Shown here in pieces: positions 1-5,763 of a stretch of 10,714 bases of DNA (positions are counted from its first letter, which is position 1; every line of letters begins with the position of its first letter). A program made the translations under genes and the position numbers. Origin of the DNA: Promethearchaeota archaeon (GTDB lineage Archaea > Asgardarchaeota > Lokiarchaeia > Sigyniarchaeales > Promethearchaeaceae); the NCBI GenBank assembly GCA_014729055.1, contig WJKO01000324.1:1-10714 (forward strand), given 5' to 3'. The notes under the pieces were generated by a model. The model was not told where the DNA came from and did no database searches. It worked only from the letters and a program-made list of their open reading frames with translations.

Positions 1-1
1 A

Positions 2-73
2 GCAGAAATGAAGAGAAGATACGATGACGCAATGAGAAAATTGGCCATGAAAGATGAATTTTCCGATTGGTAG
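2..73 (+). CDS. C-terminal fragment of an unidentified upstream protein
   Basis: The window opens inside a gene. The frame starting at base 2 is open until a TAG at 71-73 and gives 23 residues ending in KDEFSDW. The fragment is strongly charged and helical in character (EMKRRYDDAMRKLAMKDE), with an acidic-aromatic tail. Only 8 nt separate its stop from the ATG of the GalT-like gene, so the two are probably co-transcribed. The fragment is too short to assign a family. An open frame this short could be chance, but the close spacing to the next start supports a real gene end. Confidence 0.55.
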   Translation, partial: AEMKRRYDDAMRKLAMKDEFSDW

Positions 74-81
74 GTTGAGAC

Positions 82-1380
82 ATGAATAAAAGCAATCATG
101 AAGATTTACAAGACATTATTTCTCCAGATGAGATTCCATTTATGCATTATGGAATTATTAATCAATATAATTATACAAAAGTCACCCATGTTCCCATAAA
201 AAGATGGGATCCTCTTTCTTATAACCCTATTATTCTCAACGAGTCTGGTGATAATGTTACTTTAGATAAACAATATGGTCATTATTCCTATATTTCCCCT
301 ATTCGAGGGAAAAGACCAAAAGAAAGAAAAAATACAAAAGTAAGAAAAATCGAAGACTCTAATGAATTGAATAATTTTCAACAATTAATCGATATCTTTG
401 AACCTATGGTTAAAGGGAAGCATTACATTTCTACGGATGGAAAAATATATCCTGCACATACCTTGATAATATCCGAGGGAAATAATCCACTCGATAATCC
501 ATTTTCGGATCAAATCAAGATCTATCCAAATCTTAAGGGTTTAGCTTTTGCAATGATCAATAAATTTCCTGCGATGGTACGCGTTATAGATCAAGCAATT
601 GAACCTAAAATTAAAAAAGAACTCTATCAATTAGATAGTCATGCGAGAATCGCTGAAGGTATATGTTTTCTCACTGTTCCAAAGTATTATCATGAGACTA
701 TTGAAGATATGACGACAGAAGAATTAAGAGAATTCTTTAAAACTACACAGACGGCAATAAAATTCTGTATTGAAGAATCGGTCAAGAAGGATATTAAAAT
801 AATTCCGATCGCGCCTTTTTTTAATGTTGGAAGAGAAGTGGGAGGCAGTCTGCGTCGCGTGCATATGCAAGTATATATGGATCTCACCCAAGATGGTCAC
901 GGTTCGCGATTAGAGTCTACGTTAAAAGCGTTTGATTATATGAATAAAACCGGTGAATGTCAATTATGTCAGTCCAAACATGGTGATGGGCGTAGAATTA
1001 TATTAGAAACGGATGATTGGACTGTATTTGCAACAAATTCTCCAATCAGAAATCGACATCTTAGATTTGCACCCAAAGAACATATAGAACATATCGGACA
1101 ACTTCAAGAGAAGCAATTTAATAGTCTGGCAAAGATTTTAAGAATTATTTTCATGGTTTTGGATGATCTTAACGTCCCAGCGAGTCGAAATGTTATTATT
1201 AATACGAAACCGTTTGGTTATAAATCGTTTTTTCATCTTTTTGGAGATATATTACCGTTTGAGTTTGTCGGTGGGGCGGAAATGGCGGATGATATGCGAG
1301 TTGTCAGAGTTTCTCCAAACAAATTTGCTAAAGAATGTCAATCGATAATTAAGCAAAAGAAATATGAAAATATCCTCTAA
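82..1380 (+). CDS. GalT-like (HIT superfamily) nucleotidyl/phosphoryl transferase with one zinc site lost
   Basis: A 432-residue protein related to galactose-1-phosphate uridylyltransferase and ADP-glucose phosphorylase, which move a nucleotidyl group through a covalent histidine intermediate. Landmarks in order are an ISPIRGKRP stretch (71-79) like the family's R..RP start, NKFPA (160-164), the active-site region GGSLRRVHMQ (254-263), CQLC (293-296), PKEH (331-334), and a C-terminal FHLFGDILP (384-392) followed by GGAE and PNKFAKE. H261 and Q263 align with the nucleophile His and the Gln of HPHxQ. The first His of that motif is R259, and no N-terminal CxxC is visible, so the family's first zinc site looks lost. 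C293, C296, H334 and H385 match the second site of the plant ADP-glucose phosphorylase. The ATG lies 8 nt after the upstream stop, with a weak GGTTGAG before it. It converges on a sugar nucleotidyltransferase gene, which suggests sugar-phosphate metabolism. Family placement is solid; the substrate is unknown. Confidence 0.85.
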   Translation: MNKSNHEDLQDIISPDEIPFMHYGIINQYNYTKVTHVPIKRWDPLSYNPIILNESGDNVTLDKQYGHYSYISPIRGKRPKERKNTKVRKIEDSNELNNFQQLIDIFEPMVKGKHYISTDGKIYPAHTLIISEGNNPLDNPFSDQIKIYPNLKGLAFAMINKFPAMVRVIDQAIEPKIKKELYQLDSHARIAEGICFLTVPKYYHETIEDMTTEELREFFKTTQTAIKFCIEESVKKDIKIIPIAPFFNVGREVGGSLRRVHMQVYMDLTQDGHGSRLESTLKAFDYMNKTGECQLCQSKHGDGRRIILETDDWTVFATNSPIRNRHLRFAPKEHIEHIGQLQEKQFNSLAKILRIIFMVLDDLNVPASRNVIINTKPFGYKSFFHLFGDILPFEFVGGAEMADDMRVVRVSPNKFAKECQSIIKQKKYENIL

Positions 1381-1396
1381 AAAATGCATACAAAAA
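1379..1396 (-). terminator. Oligo-T terminator for the nucleotidyltransferase gene, inside a convergent gap
   Basis: Read on the minus strand, T5 directly after the stop codon (1396-1392) and T6 (1384-1379) flank a TATGCAT palindrome. Archaeal transcription commonly ends at short U tracts without a long hairpin. The second tract overlaps the stop codon of the convergent GalT-like gene, so the two transcripts probably overlap at their 3' ends. Confidence 0.35.
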
Positions 1397-2578
1397 TTAG
1401 TCTTCCTCAACGACTTCATGTGCTTGTATAGTCCGTGAATCTAACAATACATTTTCCTTCACAATCACGTTAGGACCTAACACTGTATCTGTCCTTAAGG
1501 TTACATTGTTCCCAATTTTACAACCATCCGCAATAACACTTTCAACAATATTAGAATTTTGACCAATTTCAACATCATCCCAAATAACAGCACGATCGAT
1601 CACTGTACCATCACCAATTTTAACGTTGTTACCAATCACGCTCAAAGATTTAATCTTCACATTATCTCCAAAGAATATATTTTTACCCAAACATACTCGT
1701 TTTTCAATCGTTGTGTTTGGAGGGTGAATTGGTTTTCCGTTCCACCATATTTTTTTCTTATTTTCATCTGTGCCTTGTGGTTGAATTGGCCATCCATATT
1801 CTCTCAAAATATCCCAATTTGCCCACATATATGTTTTTGGATTGCCAACATCCATCCAATAGTACTTCTCCACAAATCCATACAGTCTGTAACGATTTTC
1901 TAATAAGTATGGAAATATTTCTTTTCCAAAATCCATGAAATTTGTGTGCATAATACACTGCTTAGCTATTGACTTCTTAAAACAGTATATACCCGTATTT
2001 ATTATTGGAAGCACCTCTTGTTGTGCGGTATCCGCCAAAGTTGACAAAAAGATTTCTTGTGCACTTGGTTTCTCCAGAAATAGCTGAATCTTGCCTTCAT
2101 TATCCAAGACCGTATTTCCATATTTAGTGGCAAATTCATCAATTGGTTTCATAGAAATGGTAGCATCCGCATTTTTTTTAACGTGAAATTCCATAAAATC
2201 TTTCATTGGAAGATTGGTCACAATATCCGCCATGCTTACAACGAAATAATCCGTATCAATATAATCCCATACTTTTCTTACGGCATCTGCGGTCCCGTGT
2301 GAATCGTTATATGGTATCTCTAATTTAAAATCAGGTTCTTTTTCCATTACTGGATTCCATCGTTCCAGTAATTCTTTGGTCAATAATTTACCGAATTTTT
2401 TTACACAGATAATAATGTGTTTTATACCAGCAAATCTAAGATGATCTATTGCATAGTCAATCATAGCTTTATTTGTAACATTGACCATGGGTTTACAAAT
2501 ATTTGTGGTTAAAGGCATTAGTCTGCTGCCCAGCCCACCCGCTAGGATTATCGCAGACCATTTCTCACTAATTTCCAT
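1397..2578 (-). CDS. Sugar-1-phosphate nucleotidyltransferase with C-terminal left-handed beta-helix
   Basis: A 393-residue enzyme of the GlmU/RmlA/GMP-pyrophosphorylase family, which joins a sugar-1-phosphate to an NTP to make an NDP-sugar and pyrophosphate. The N-terminal Rossmann-like domain (7-260) carries LAGGLGSRLMPLT (12-24) with R19, the substrate lysine in KPM (29-31), GTADAVR (95-101), the metal aspartate D118 in SMADIVTN, LEKP (168-171), NTGIY (194-198) and YWMDVGNPKTY (240-250), with D243 as the second metal ligand. All catalytic positions are intact. From about 295 onward, hexapeptide-like turns (VIGNNVKIGDGTVI and similar) form a beta-helix, as in GDP-mannose pyrophosphorylase and archaeal bifunctional enzymes. 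The ATG is preceded by AAGGTTGAT, a possible ribosome site. The exact NTP and sugar cannot be read from sequence; GDP-mannose, UDP-GlcNAc or dTDP-glucose type products are all possible. It could supply the donor for surface glycosylation. Confidence 0.9.
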   Translation of the reverse strand: MEISEKWSAIILAGGLGSRLMPLTTNICKPMVNVTNKAMIDYAIDHLRFAGIKHIIICVKKFGKLLTKELLERWNPVMEKEPDFKLEIPYNDSHGTADAVRKVWDYIDTDYFVVSMADIVTNLPMKDFMEFHVKKNADATISMKPIDEFATKYGNTVLDNEGKIQLFLEKPSAQEIFLSTLADTAQQEVLPIINTGIYCFKKSIAKQCIMHTNFMDFGKEIFPYLLENRYRLYGFVEKYYWMDVGNPKTYMWANWDILREYGWPIQPQGTDENKKKIWWNGKPIHPPNTTIEKRVCLGKNIFFGDNVKIKSLSVIGNNVKIGDGTVIDRAVIWDDVEIGQNSNIVESVIADGCKIGNNVTLRTDTVLGPNVIVKENVLLDSRTIQAHEVVEED

Positions 2579-2612
2579 TTTTTATATCAACCTTGTTGGA
2601 AAAAAGACTCCC

Positions 2613-2622
2613 GTAAAATATT
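2613..2622 (-). promoter_or_regulatory. Candidate TATA box for the nucleotidyltransferase gene
   Basis: On the minus strand AATATTTTAC lies about 40 nt upstream of the ATG. That would allow a leader of roughly a dozen nucleotides holding the GGTTGAT ribosome-site candidate. The box is A/T-rich but not a strong consensus match, and the whole gap is A/T-rich, so this is tentative. Confidence 0.25.
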
Positions 2623-2638
2623 CTAATACAATGATTAT

Positions 2639-2664
2639 AAAAAAGTTTTGTTTAGTGAAAAAAA
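2639..2664 (-). terminator. Paired oligo-T tracts after the YbjN-like gene
   Basis: In the 116-nt gap downstream of the YbjN-like stop codon, the minus strand shows T7 (2664-2658) and then T6 (2644-2639), about 30 and 50 nt past the stop. There is no stable stem. This is the usual look of an archaeal U-tract terminator, and it separates this gene from the nucleotidyltransferase gene. Confidence 0.4.
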
Positions 2665-2694
2665 CAATCTACCATATATTTATGTAGGTGTCTT

Positions 2695-3117
2695 TTATGC
2701 CATGCTTTTCGTTTCAATGTTAAATTTGGGTGCTATTTTTTCAATAAATCTCTTGATACCAAATGGAATAGCATAAAATTCTGAAAAAAAGTTATCATAA
2801 TCTGTAATATTAACTCTCATATCCACGGAGGTATATATGTCACCATCTCTGTTGATTTCATAATTAATTTCAGGTAACTCGTGGTTTGCTATTAAAAGAT
2901 CTTTCAGAAGGTCGTTATAATGTTCTGGTGGAACTTGTTCTTTTGTAGCAATGAGCGCCGATACCACTATCCATTTGTTACCATGAAATTCGATCGTCAC
3001 TAAAAATTTCTTATCATTAATTTGATATGGTATTCTAATGCTTTCGTCCTTTATATGATAATTAATATCCTTTTCTTGTAAATATCCTTGGATTTTTTCC
3101 ATATGTTCTTTTTGCAT
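2695..3117 (-). CDS. Small YbjN / type III secretion chaperone-like fold protein
   Basis: A 140-residue soluble protein. The start chosen is the ATG at 3117, giving MQKEHMEKIQ. An in-frame TTG at 3129 would add four residues but lies inside a repeated sequence and is less likely. The pattern is an N-terminal helix (3-16), a beta-rich section (IRIPYQ, FLVTIEFHG, WIVVSALIA), the segment DLLIANHELPEINYEI (73-88), then GDIYTSVDMRV (92-102) and a final helix with IKRFIEKI. This alpha-beta-alpha arrangement, with the LL.AN......I......DG.IY....M signature, resembles YbjN-family and secretion-chaperone-like proteins, which generally bind other proteins. The resemblance is by pattern only, and no partner is evident in the neighbourhood. 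It has no signal peptide or membrane segment and no catalytic motif. Direct repeats lead into its start. Confidence 0.7.
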   Translation of the reverse strand: MQKEHMEKIQGYLQEKDINYHIKDESIRIPYQINDKKFLVTIEFHGNKWIVVSALIATKEQVPPEHYNDLLKDLLIANHELPEINYEINRDGDIYTSVDMRVNITDYDNFFSEFYAIPFGIKRFIEKIAPKFNIETKSMA

Positions 3118-3183
3118 TTTTATCAACAATTTAATTGGTTTTTATCAACAAGTAAATTTTTATCAACAATTTAATTCGTTTTT
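3117..3183 (-). repeat. Three direct repeats TTGTTGATAAAAA upstream of, and touching, a start codon
   Basis: On the minus strand the 13-mer TTGTTGATAAAAA occurs exactly three times, at 3169-3157, 3151-3139 and 3129-3117. The last copy ends on the A of the YbjN-like ATG. The outer copies belong to a longer unit: plus-strand bases 3117-3143 and 3157-3183 match at 26 of 27 positions with a 40-nt period. The array fills most of the 82-nt gap between this gene and the H1-like gene. It could be an operator, a duplicated promoter/leader element, or a slippage product in A/T-rich DNA. Confidence 0.75.
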
Positions 3184-3199
3184 TGAGGTTTAAAATTTT

Positions 3200-4075
3200 T
3201 TACTTAATTCTTTTTTCAATAACATCTTTTATCTTTTTGATTAAATGAGTATCTCCAAACGGATACTTTTTTGTTTTTCGACCTATTTTTTTAAAAACAA
3301 GGTAACTTACTTCGTCCAAACCCTTATCTTCAAGTGTTTCCAAATACTTATCGAACTTACCCTTACCCATTGGTTCTCTAACGTACTTCTGGATATAGTC
3401 TTTGGCTTCATCTTCTTGGTAACGGACAACACGGTCTTGCATAGCTTGAGCAGTTTCATTCATGAATTCTATAATTTCTTTCTCTTTTTGTATTCTAATA
3501 TCATAATTTATTTGCGCAGCTCTTAATAGATCAACGCTATCTTGTAACACTTTTTTTGGCATTCTTTCTATTTCTAGAACGCCTAGTTTCATAATTCGTT
3601 GTACATCTCTATCCACTCTATCCATTAAATACGATGGAACATCCTTGATCGTCTCATAATATCTTTCTGGAGTTTCTACGGTTGTTCTCTTGCTCTTTTC
3701 CCTCTTCTTTGATTTCTTCCCCTTAGTTTTTTTCTTTCTTGACTTCTTCTTTCCCGTCTTTTTCGGTTTACGTGAGGATTTCCGCTTAGATCTGCGTTTT
3801 GATTTTTTTTTCTCGGCGAATTCATCAATCTTGGTCTCGGGGGGAAGTGTTAACTCTCCAGATTGAATCTTATCATGTGTATCCTTTCTAAAATAAATAT
3901 ATATTGTTCCATTTCGCTTAACGACTCTAGCTCTTACATCACTGTCTTTATCTTTGAGAAAATGCATCAGATTTCTTGCATCATCTTTATTATCAAATTT
4001 TAATTCCAAATCCGCAATATATAGTTTTTTATTGAAATGTCGTTCATGAAATCTTTCTTCTTGACTTGCACACAT
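3200..4075 (-). CDS. Unidentified protein with a histone-H1-like lysine/arginine segment
   Basis: I do not recognise the family. The 291-residue product has three parts. Residues 15-80 look like a small alpha/beta domain (LYIADLELKF, a helix over DDARNLMHFL, then ARVVKRNGTIYIYF), which loosely recalls Pcc1-type beta-alpha-beta-beta folds. Residues 89-130 are almost pure basic linker: 29 of 42 positions are Lys or Arg, with Ser, Thr, Gly and Pro making up nearly all the rest, much like eukaryotic linker-histone tails. Residues 135-291 are predicted mostly helical and charged, with no membrane segment. The basic stretch should bind DNA or RNA or another polyanion, so a nucleoid or RNA-associated role is a reasonable inference, not a demonstrated one. 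The ATG is well defined, with an A/T-rich box about 26 nt upstream. The gene is followed by the repeat array. Confidence 0.75.
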   Translation of the reverse strand: MCASQEERFHERHFNKKLYIADLELKFDNKDDARNLMHFLKDKDSDVRARVVKRNGTIYIYFRKDTHDKIQSGELTLPPETKIDEFAEKKKSKRRSKRKSSRKPKKTGKKKSRKKKTKGKKSKKREKSKRTTVETPERYYETIKDVPSYLMDRVDRDVQRIMKLGVLEIERMPKKVLQDSVDLLRAAQINYDIRIQKEKEIIEFMNETAQAMQDRVVRYQEDEAKDYIQKYVREPMGKGKFDKYLETLEDKGLDEVSYLVFKKIGRKTKKYPFGDTHLIKKIKDVIEKRIK

Positions 4076-4090
4076 GATGGTTATCGGTCC

Positions 4091-4107
4091 TTAATTATTT
4101 ATTTTAT
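4091..4107 (-). promoter_or_regulatory. Candidate TATA element for the H1-like gene
   Basis: On the minus strand ATAAAATAAATAATTAA is centred about 26 nt upstream of the ATG at 4075. That is the distance expected for a leaderless or near-leaderless archaeal transcript. The 51-nt gap is uniformly A/T-rich, so the exact box is uncertain, and co-transcription with the GT-C gene upstream cannot be excluded. Confidence 0.35.
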
Positions 4108-4126
4108 CCTATCCTCTTTTATTTTA

Positions 4127-5173
4127 TCATAACTTCTTAGTTTTTAAAAAAATAATGGCAATTAATACAGCATTGAATGATAATAGCACTCCAATAGGAA
4201 TAAAAAGATACTCTGGAAACATTAGTAGTGAAAATCCTGCAAGTGGGGTACAAAATATCAATAAAAGCAATAATTTCTTAATCTGAATATAAAGAGTATC
4301 TTTCTCTAATTTATTTCTCTTTTTCAAAGTGCTAATTGATAATTTCGTCAATAAAATTGCGGGAAAAATCAGAGGAATACTAACTGAAGGGCGAGCTAGA
4401 AAATGATACCATTTGGAAACTTGGCTTTGTTGAAATATTTCTATAAAATAATTAATATCTCTGAAGTCAGGATTAATTATGAGAAAATATGCATTTAAGA
4501 TCCCTTGGATGAATATCATGCCAAATAAGAATAAGCCCAGCGCTTTAAGTGATTTTTTCCAATTATCAAAATCGACTAATTCATACATAAATAAGAACAT
4601 AAATAACAACGGTAGAAGTTTAAACCCGAGGAAGGACACAATTATACCGTAAATTATGCTATATTTATCTATTGAATTTCTTTTCTTTTTATGTTTATAA
4701 AAAACCGCATAAGTAACAACGTAACCTGCTGTAACCATAGTCTCAACATTTGCCCACATACCCAAATGAAATCCCGTAGCGAGAAGAATGAAATAAGTCA
4801 GTATGGTAAATTCATTCGATAGCATCCGTGCAAAGATTAATATCAAGATTATCGAAATCAGATTGAATAGTGAAAAATAATAGAAAATTAATGTATTACC
4901 AAGCGGATACCAAGGTAAAAATAACCAATAGAAATATGGTAAATAAACCACATTAATAAAACCACGAGACTCGTTGTAATATAATGAAGGAAATGCCTCA
5001 ACAAACCATTCGTAATACTTAATATCGCTATTTAAAAGCGGGTCATTATGAGTATCCAAAAAACCTAAAACAAATACTATGATGACAGCAATTCCCAAGA
5101 TAACTAAAAAAATATTCCATAGTACCGATTTAAAAGTCATTTTGCGTTCAGATTTATCAGTATTCCCATCCAT
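4127..5173 (-). CDS. Polytopic membrane protein, GT-C/GT87-like glycosyltransferase
   Basis: A 348-residue integral membrane protein with about nine or ten hydrophobic segments, roughly at 17-38, 75-90, 93-115, 122-140, 145-160, 171-197, 208-232, 264-282, 298-317 and 322-343. After the first segment comes an outside loop with NSDIKYYEWF (48-57) and then VVYLPYFYW (75-83). This layout, an acidic residue (D50) soon after helix 1 followed by a Tyr/Pro-rich motif, is typical of GT-C enzymes such as GT87 mannosyltransferases, which use polyprenyl-phosphate sugars on the outer face of the membrane. The FLGFKLLPLL stretch (181-190) fits their central helix with its conserved lysine-proline. It is somewhat shorter than many GT87 proteins. 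It could be a relative with another lipid-linked substrate or an inactive one. GTGAG lies 7 nt before the ATG. Membrane topology is certain; enzyme class is probable. Confidence 0.65.
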   Translation of the reverse strand: MDGNTDKSERKMTFKSVLWNIFLVILGIAVIIVFVLGFLDTHNDPLLNSDIKYYEWFVEAFPSLYYNESRGFINVVYLPYFYWLFLPWYPLGNTLIFYYFSLFNLISIILILIFARMLSNEFTILTYFILLATGFHLGMWANVETMVTAGYVVTYAVFYKHKKKRNSIDKYSIIYGIIVSFLGFKLLPLLFMFLFMYELVDFDNWKKSLKALGLFLFGMIFIQGILNAYFLIINPDFRDINYFIEIFQQSQVSKWYHFLARPSVSIPLIFPAILLTKLSISTLKKRNKLEKDTLYIQIKKLLLLLIFCTPLAGFSLLMFPEYLFIPIGVLLSFNAVLIAIIFLKTKKL

Positions 5174-5200
5174 TGATTCTCACGTGCATGTAATTCTCTG

Positions 5201-5214
5201 TTTATTTATATATG
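5201..5214 (-). promoter_or_regulatory. TATA box for the GT-C gene
   Basis: On the minus strand CATATATAAATAAA lies about 35 nt upstream of the ATG at 5173. It contains an 8-nt TATA core close to the archaeal consensus TTTAWATA. It predicts a start point some 8-12 nt before the coding region, within the GTGAG-containing leader. Confidence 0.5.
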
Positions 5215-5259
5215 ATCTTACTTAGTTTATTTAAAATAAGAGTTTTCGGCTTTGATTAT

Positions 5260-5287
5260 GATTCCAATTATCCTAGAATAAGGAATC
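5260..5287 (-). terminator. Hairpin overlapping the stop codon of the TPR gene
   Basis: GATTCC and GGAATC form a perfect 6-bp stem. An inner TTAT/ATAA pairing adds 4 bp after a 2-nt bulge, leaving a 6-nt loop. The element begins inside the TGA stop codon of the TPR gene. No U tract follows directly, so it is not a classical intrinsic terminator. It may protect the 3' end, mark an RNA-processing site, or be chance. Confidence 0.35.
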
Positions 5288-5666
5288 AACTTAGGGCGTC
5301 TAGTTTTCCGTTAATAAATTCTATTACTGCTAAATCCCCTATAATCTCGTAAAAGCCCCGTAAGTACCTATAAAAATCAATTTTCATTTGTACAGCTGTT
5401 AATGAATCTAAAAGCTCCATTAATTTATCATGGTAGAGTTTGCTTTTCTGATAATCGCCAAGTTCATAATAAAGTCTTCCGATAGATTTTAAAGTCCGAG
5501 CTGTACCGACTTTATTTTTTAGCGCACTTTTTAATCGCAGAACCCTATGGTACATTTCTAACGCTTTATGAAGTTCACGAACCTTTGAAGAATTCTTAGC
5601 GCTCAACTCGAGTTTATGAATTTCAACAATATCTCTCATAGATTTATTTTGTGAACTGTCAGCCAT
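5286..5666 (-). CDS. Small TPR-repeat protein
   Basis: A 126-residue all-helical protein that is mostly tetratricopeptide repeats. The clearest repeat is 54-87 (TARTLKSIGRLYYELGDYQK and onward), with the family pattern of small and large residues in two antiparallel helices. A degenerate repeat precedes it (about 22-50, LHKALEMYHRVLRL) and another follows (91-124, FYRYLRGFYEIIGDL). TPRs bind other proteins. With only three repeats and no enzymatic domain, this one is probably an adaptor, or the truncated descendant of a longer TPR protein. There is no membrane segment. It sits between the RCK membrane protein and the GT-C gene, but the gaps (97 and 112 nt) and a strong TATA-like box of its own suggest independent transcription, so a functional link to either neighbour is not supported by spacing. 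Confidence 0.8.
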   Translation of the reverse strand: MADSSQNKSMRDIVEIHKLELSAKNSSKVRELHKALEMYHRVLRLKSALKNKVGTARTLKSIGRLYYELGDYQKSKLYHDKLMELLDSLTAVQMKIDFYRYLRGFYEIIGDLAVIEFINGKLDALS

Positions 5667-5689
5667 TATTTATCTATTAGGCGAAACCT

Positions 5690-5704
5690 ATTTATATTCT
5701 TTGC
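5690..5704 (-). promoter_or_regulatory. Archaeal promoter (BRE plus TATA) of the TPR gene
   Basis: On the minus strand GCAAAGAATATAAATAG includes a purine-rich BRE-like AAAG next to the TATA core ATATAAAT. The core is centred about 28 nt upstream of the ATG at 5666. This is the best promoter match in the window. The distance places transcription start at or next to the A of the start codon, predicting a leaderless mRNA, in agreement with the lack of a Shine-Dalgarno site. Confidence 0.6.
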
Positions 5705-5742
5705 GAAAAAGCATATTTGAGTGTTTTTGTCGGATTTAACAG

Positions 5743-5763
5743 CAAAATGCAAAAATATAAAAT
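5743..5763 (-). terminator. T-rich terminator after the RCK gene
   Basis: Directly after the TAA of the RCK gene the minus strand reads TTTTATATTTTTGCATTTTGC, a run of T-rich clusters including T5 at 5755-5751. This fits an archaeal U-tract terminator and separates the gene from the TPR promoter downstream. Confidence 0.35.

Noticed and set aside
690..887. 65-codon minus-strand open frame inside the GalT-like gene
   Set aside because: It lies wholly opposite well-conserved coding sequence, including the active-site region, and its product shows no recognisable features.
1559..1958. Overlapping open frames on both strands inside the nucleotidyltransferase gene
   Set aside because: They are shadows of the real frame; the nucleotidyltransferase motifs are continuous through this stretch.
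2481..2687. 68-codon plus-strand frame crossing the nucleotidyltransferase start and the gap
   Set aside because: It overlaps the conserved AGGLGSR region antisense, lacks a ribosome site, and its gap part is simple A/T sequence with terminator tracts.
3117..3183. CRISPR array reading of the direct repeats
   Set aside because: Units are only 13-27 nt, spacing is irregular (22 and 18 nt), there are three copies, intervening bases are too short for spacers, and no cas gene is near.
3245..3526. 93-codon plus-strand frame rich in Phe and Leu, possible small membrane protein
   Set aside because: Hydrophobic character arises from reading the Lys/Glu-rich H1-like gene backwards; no promoter or ribosome site supports it.
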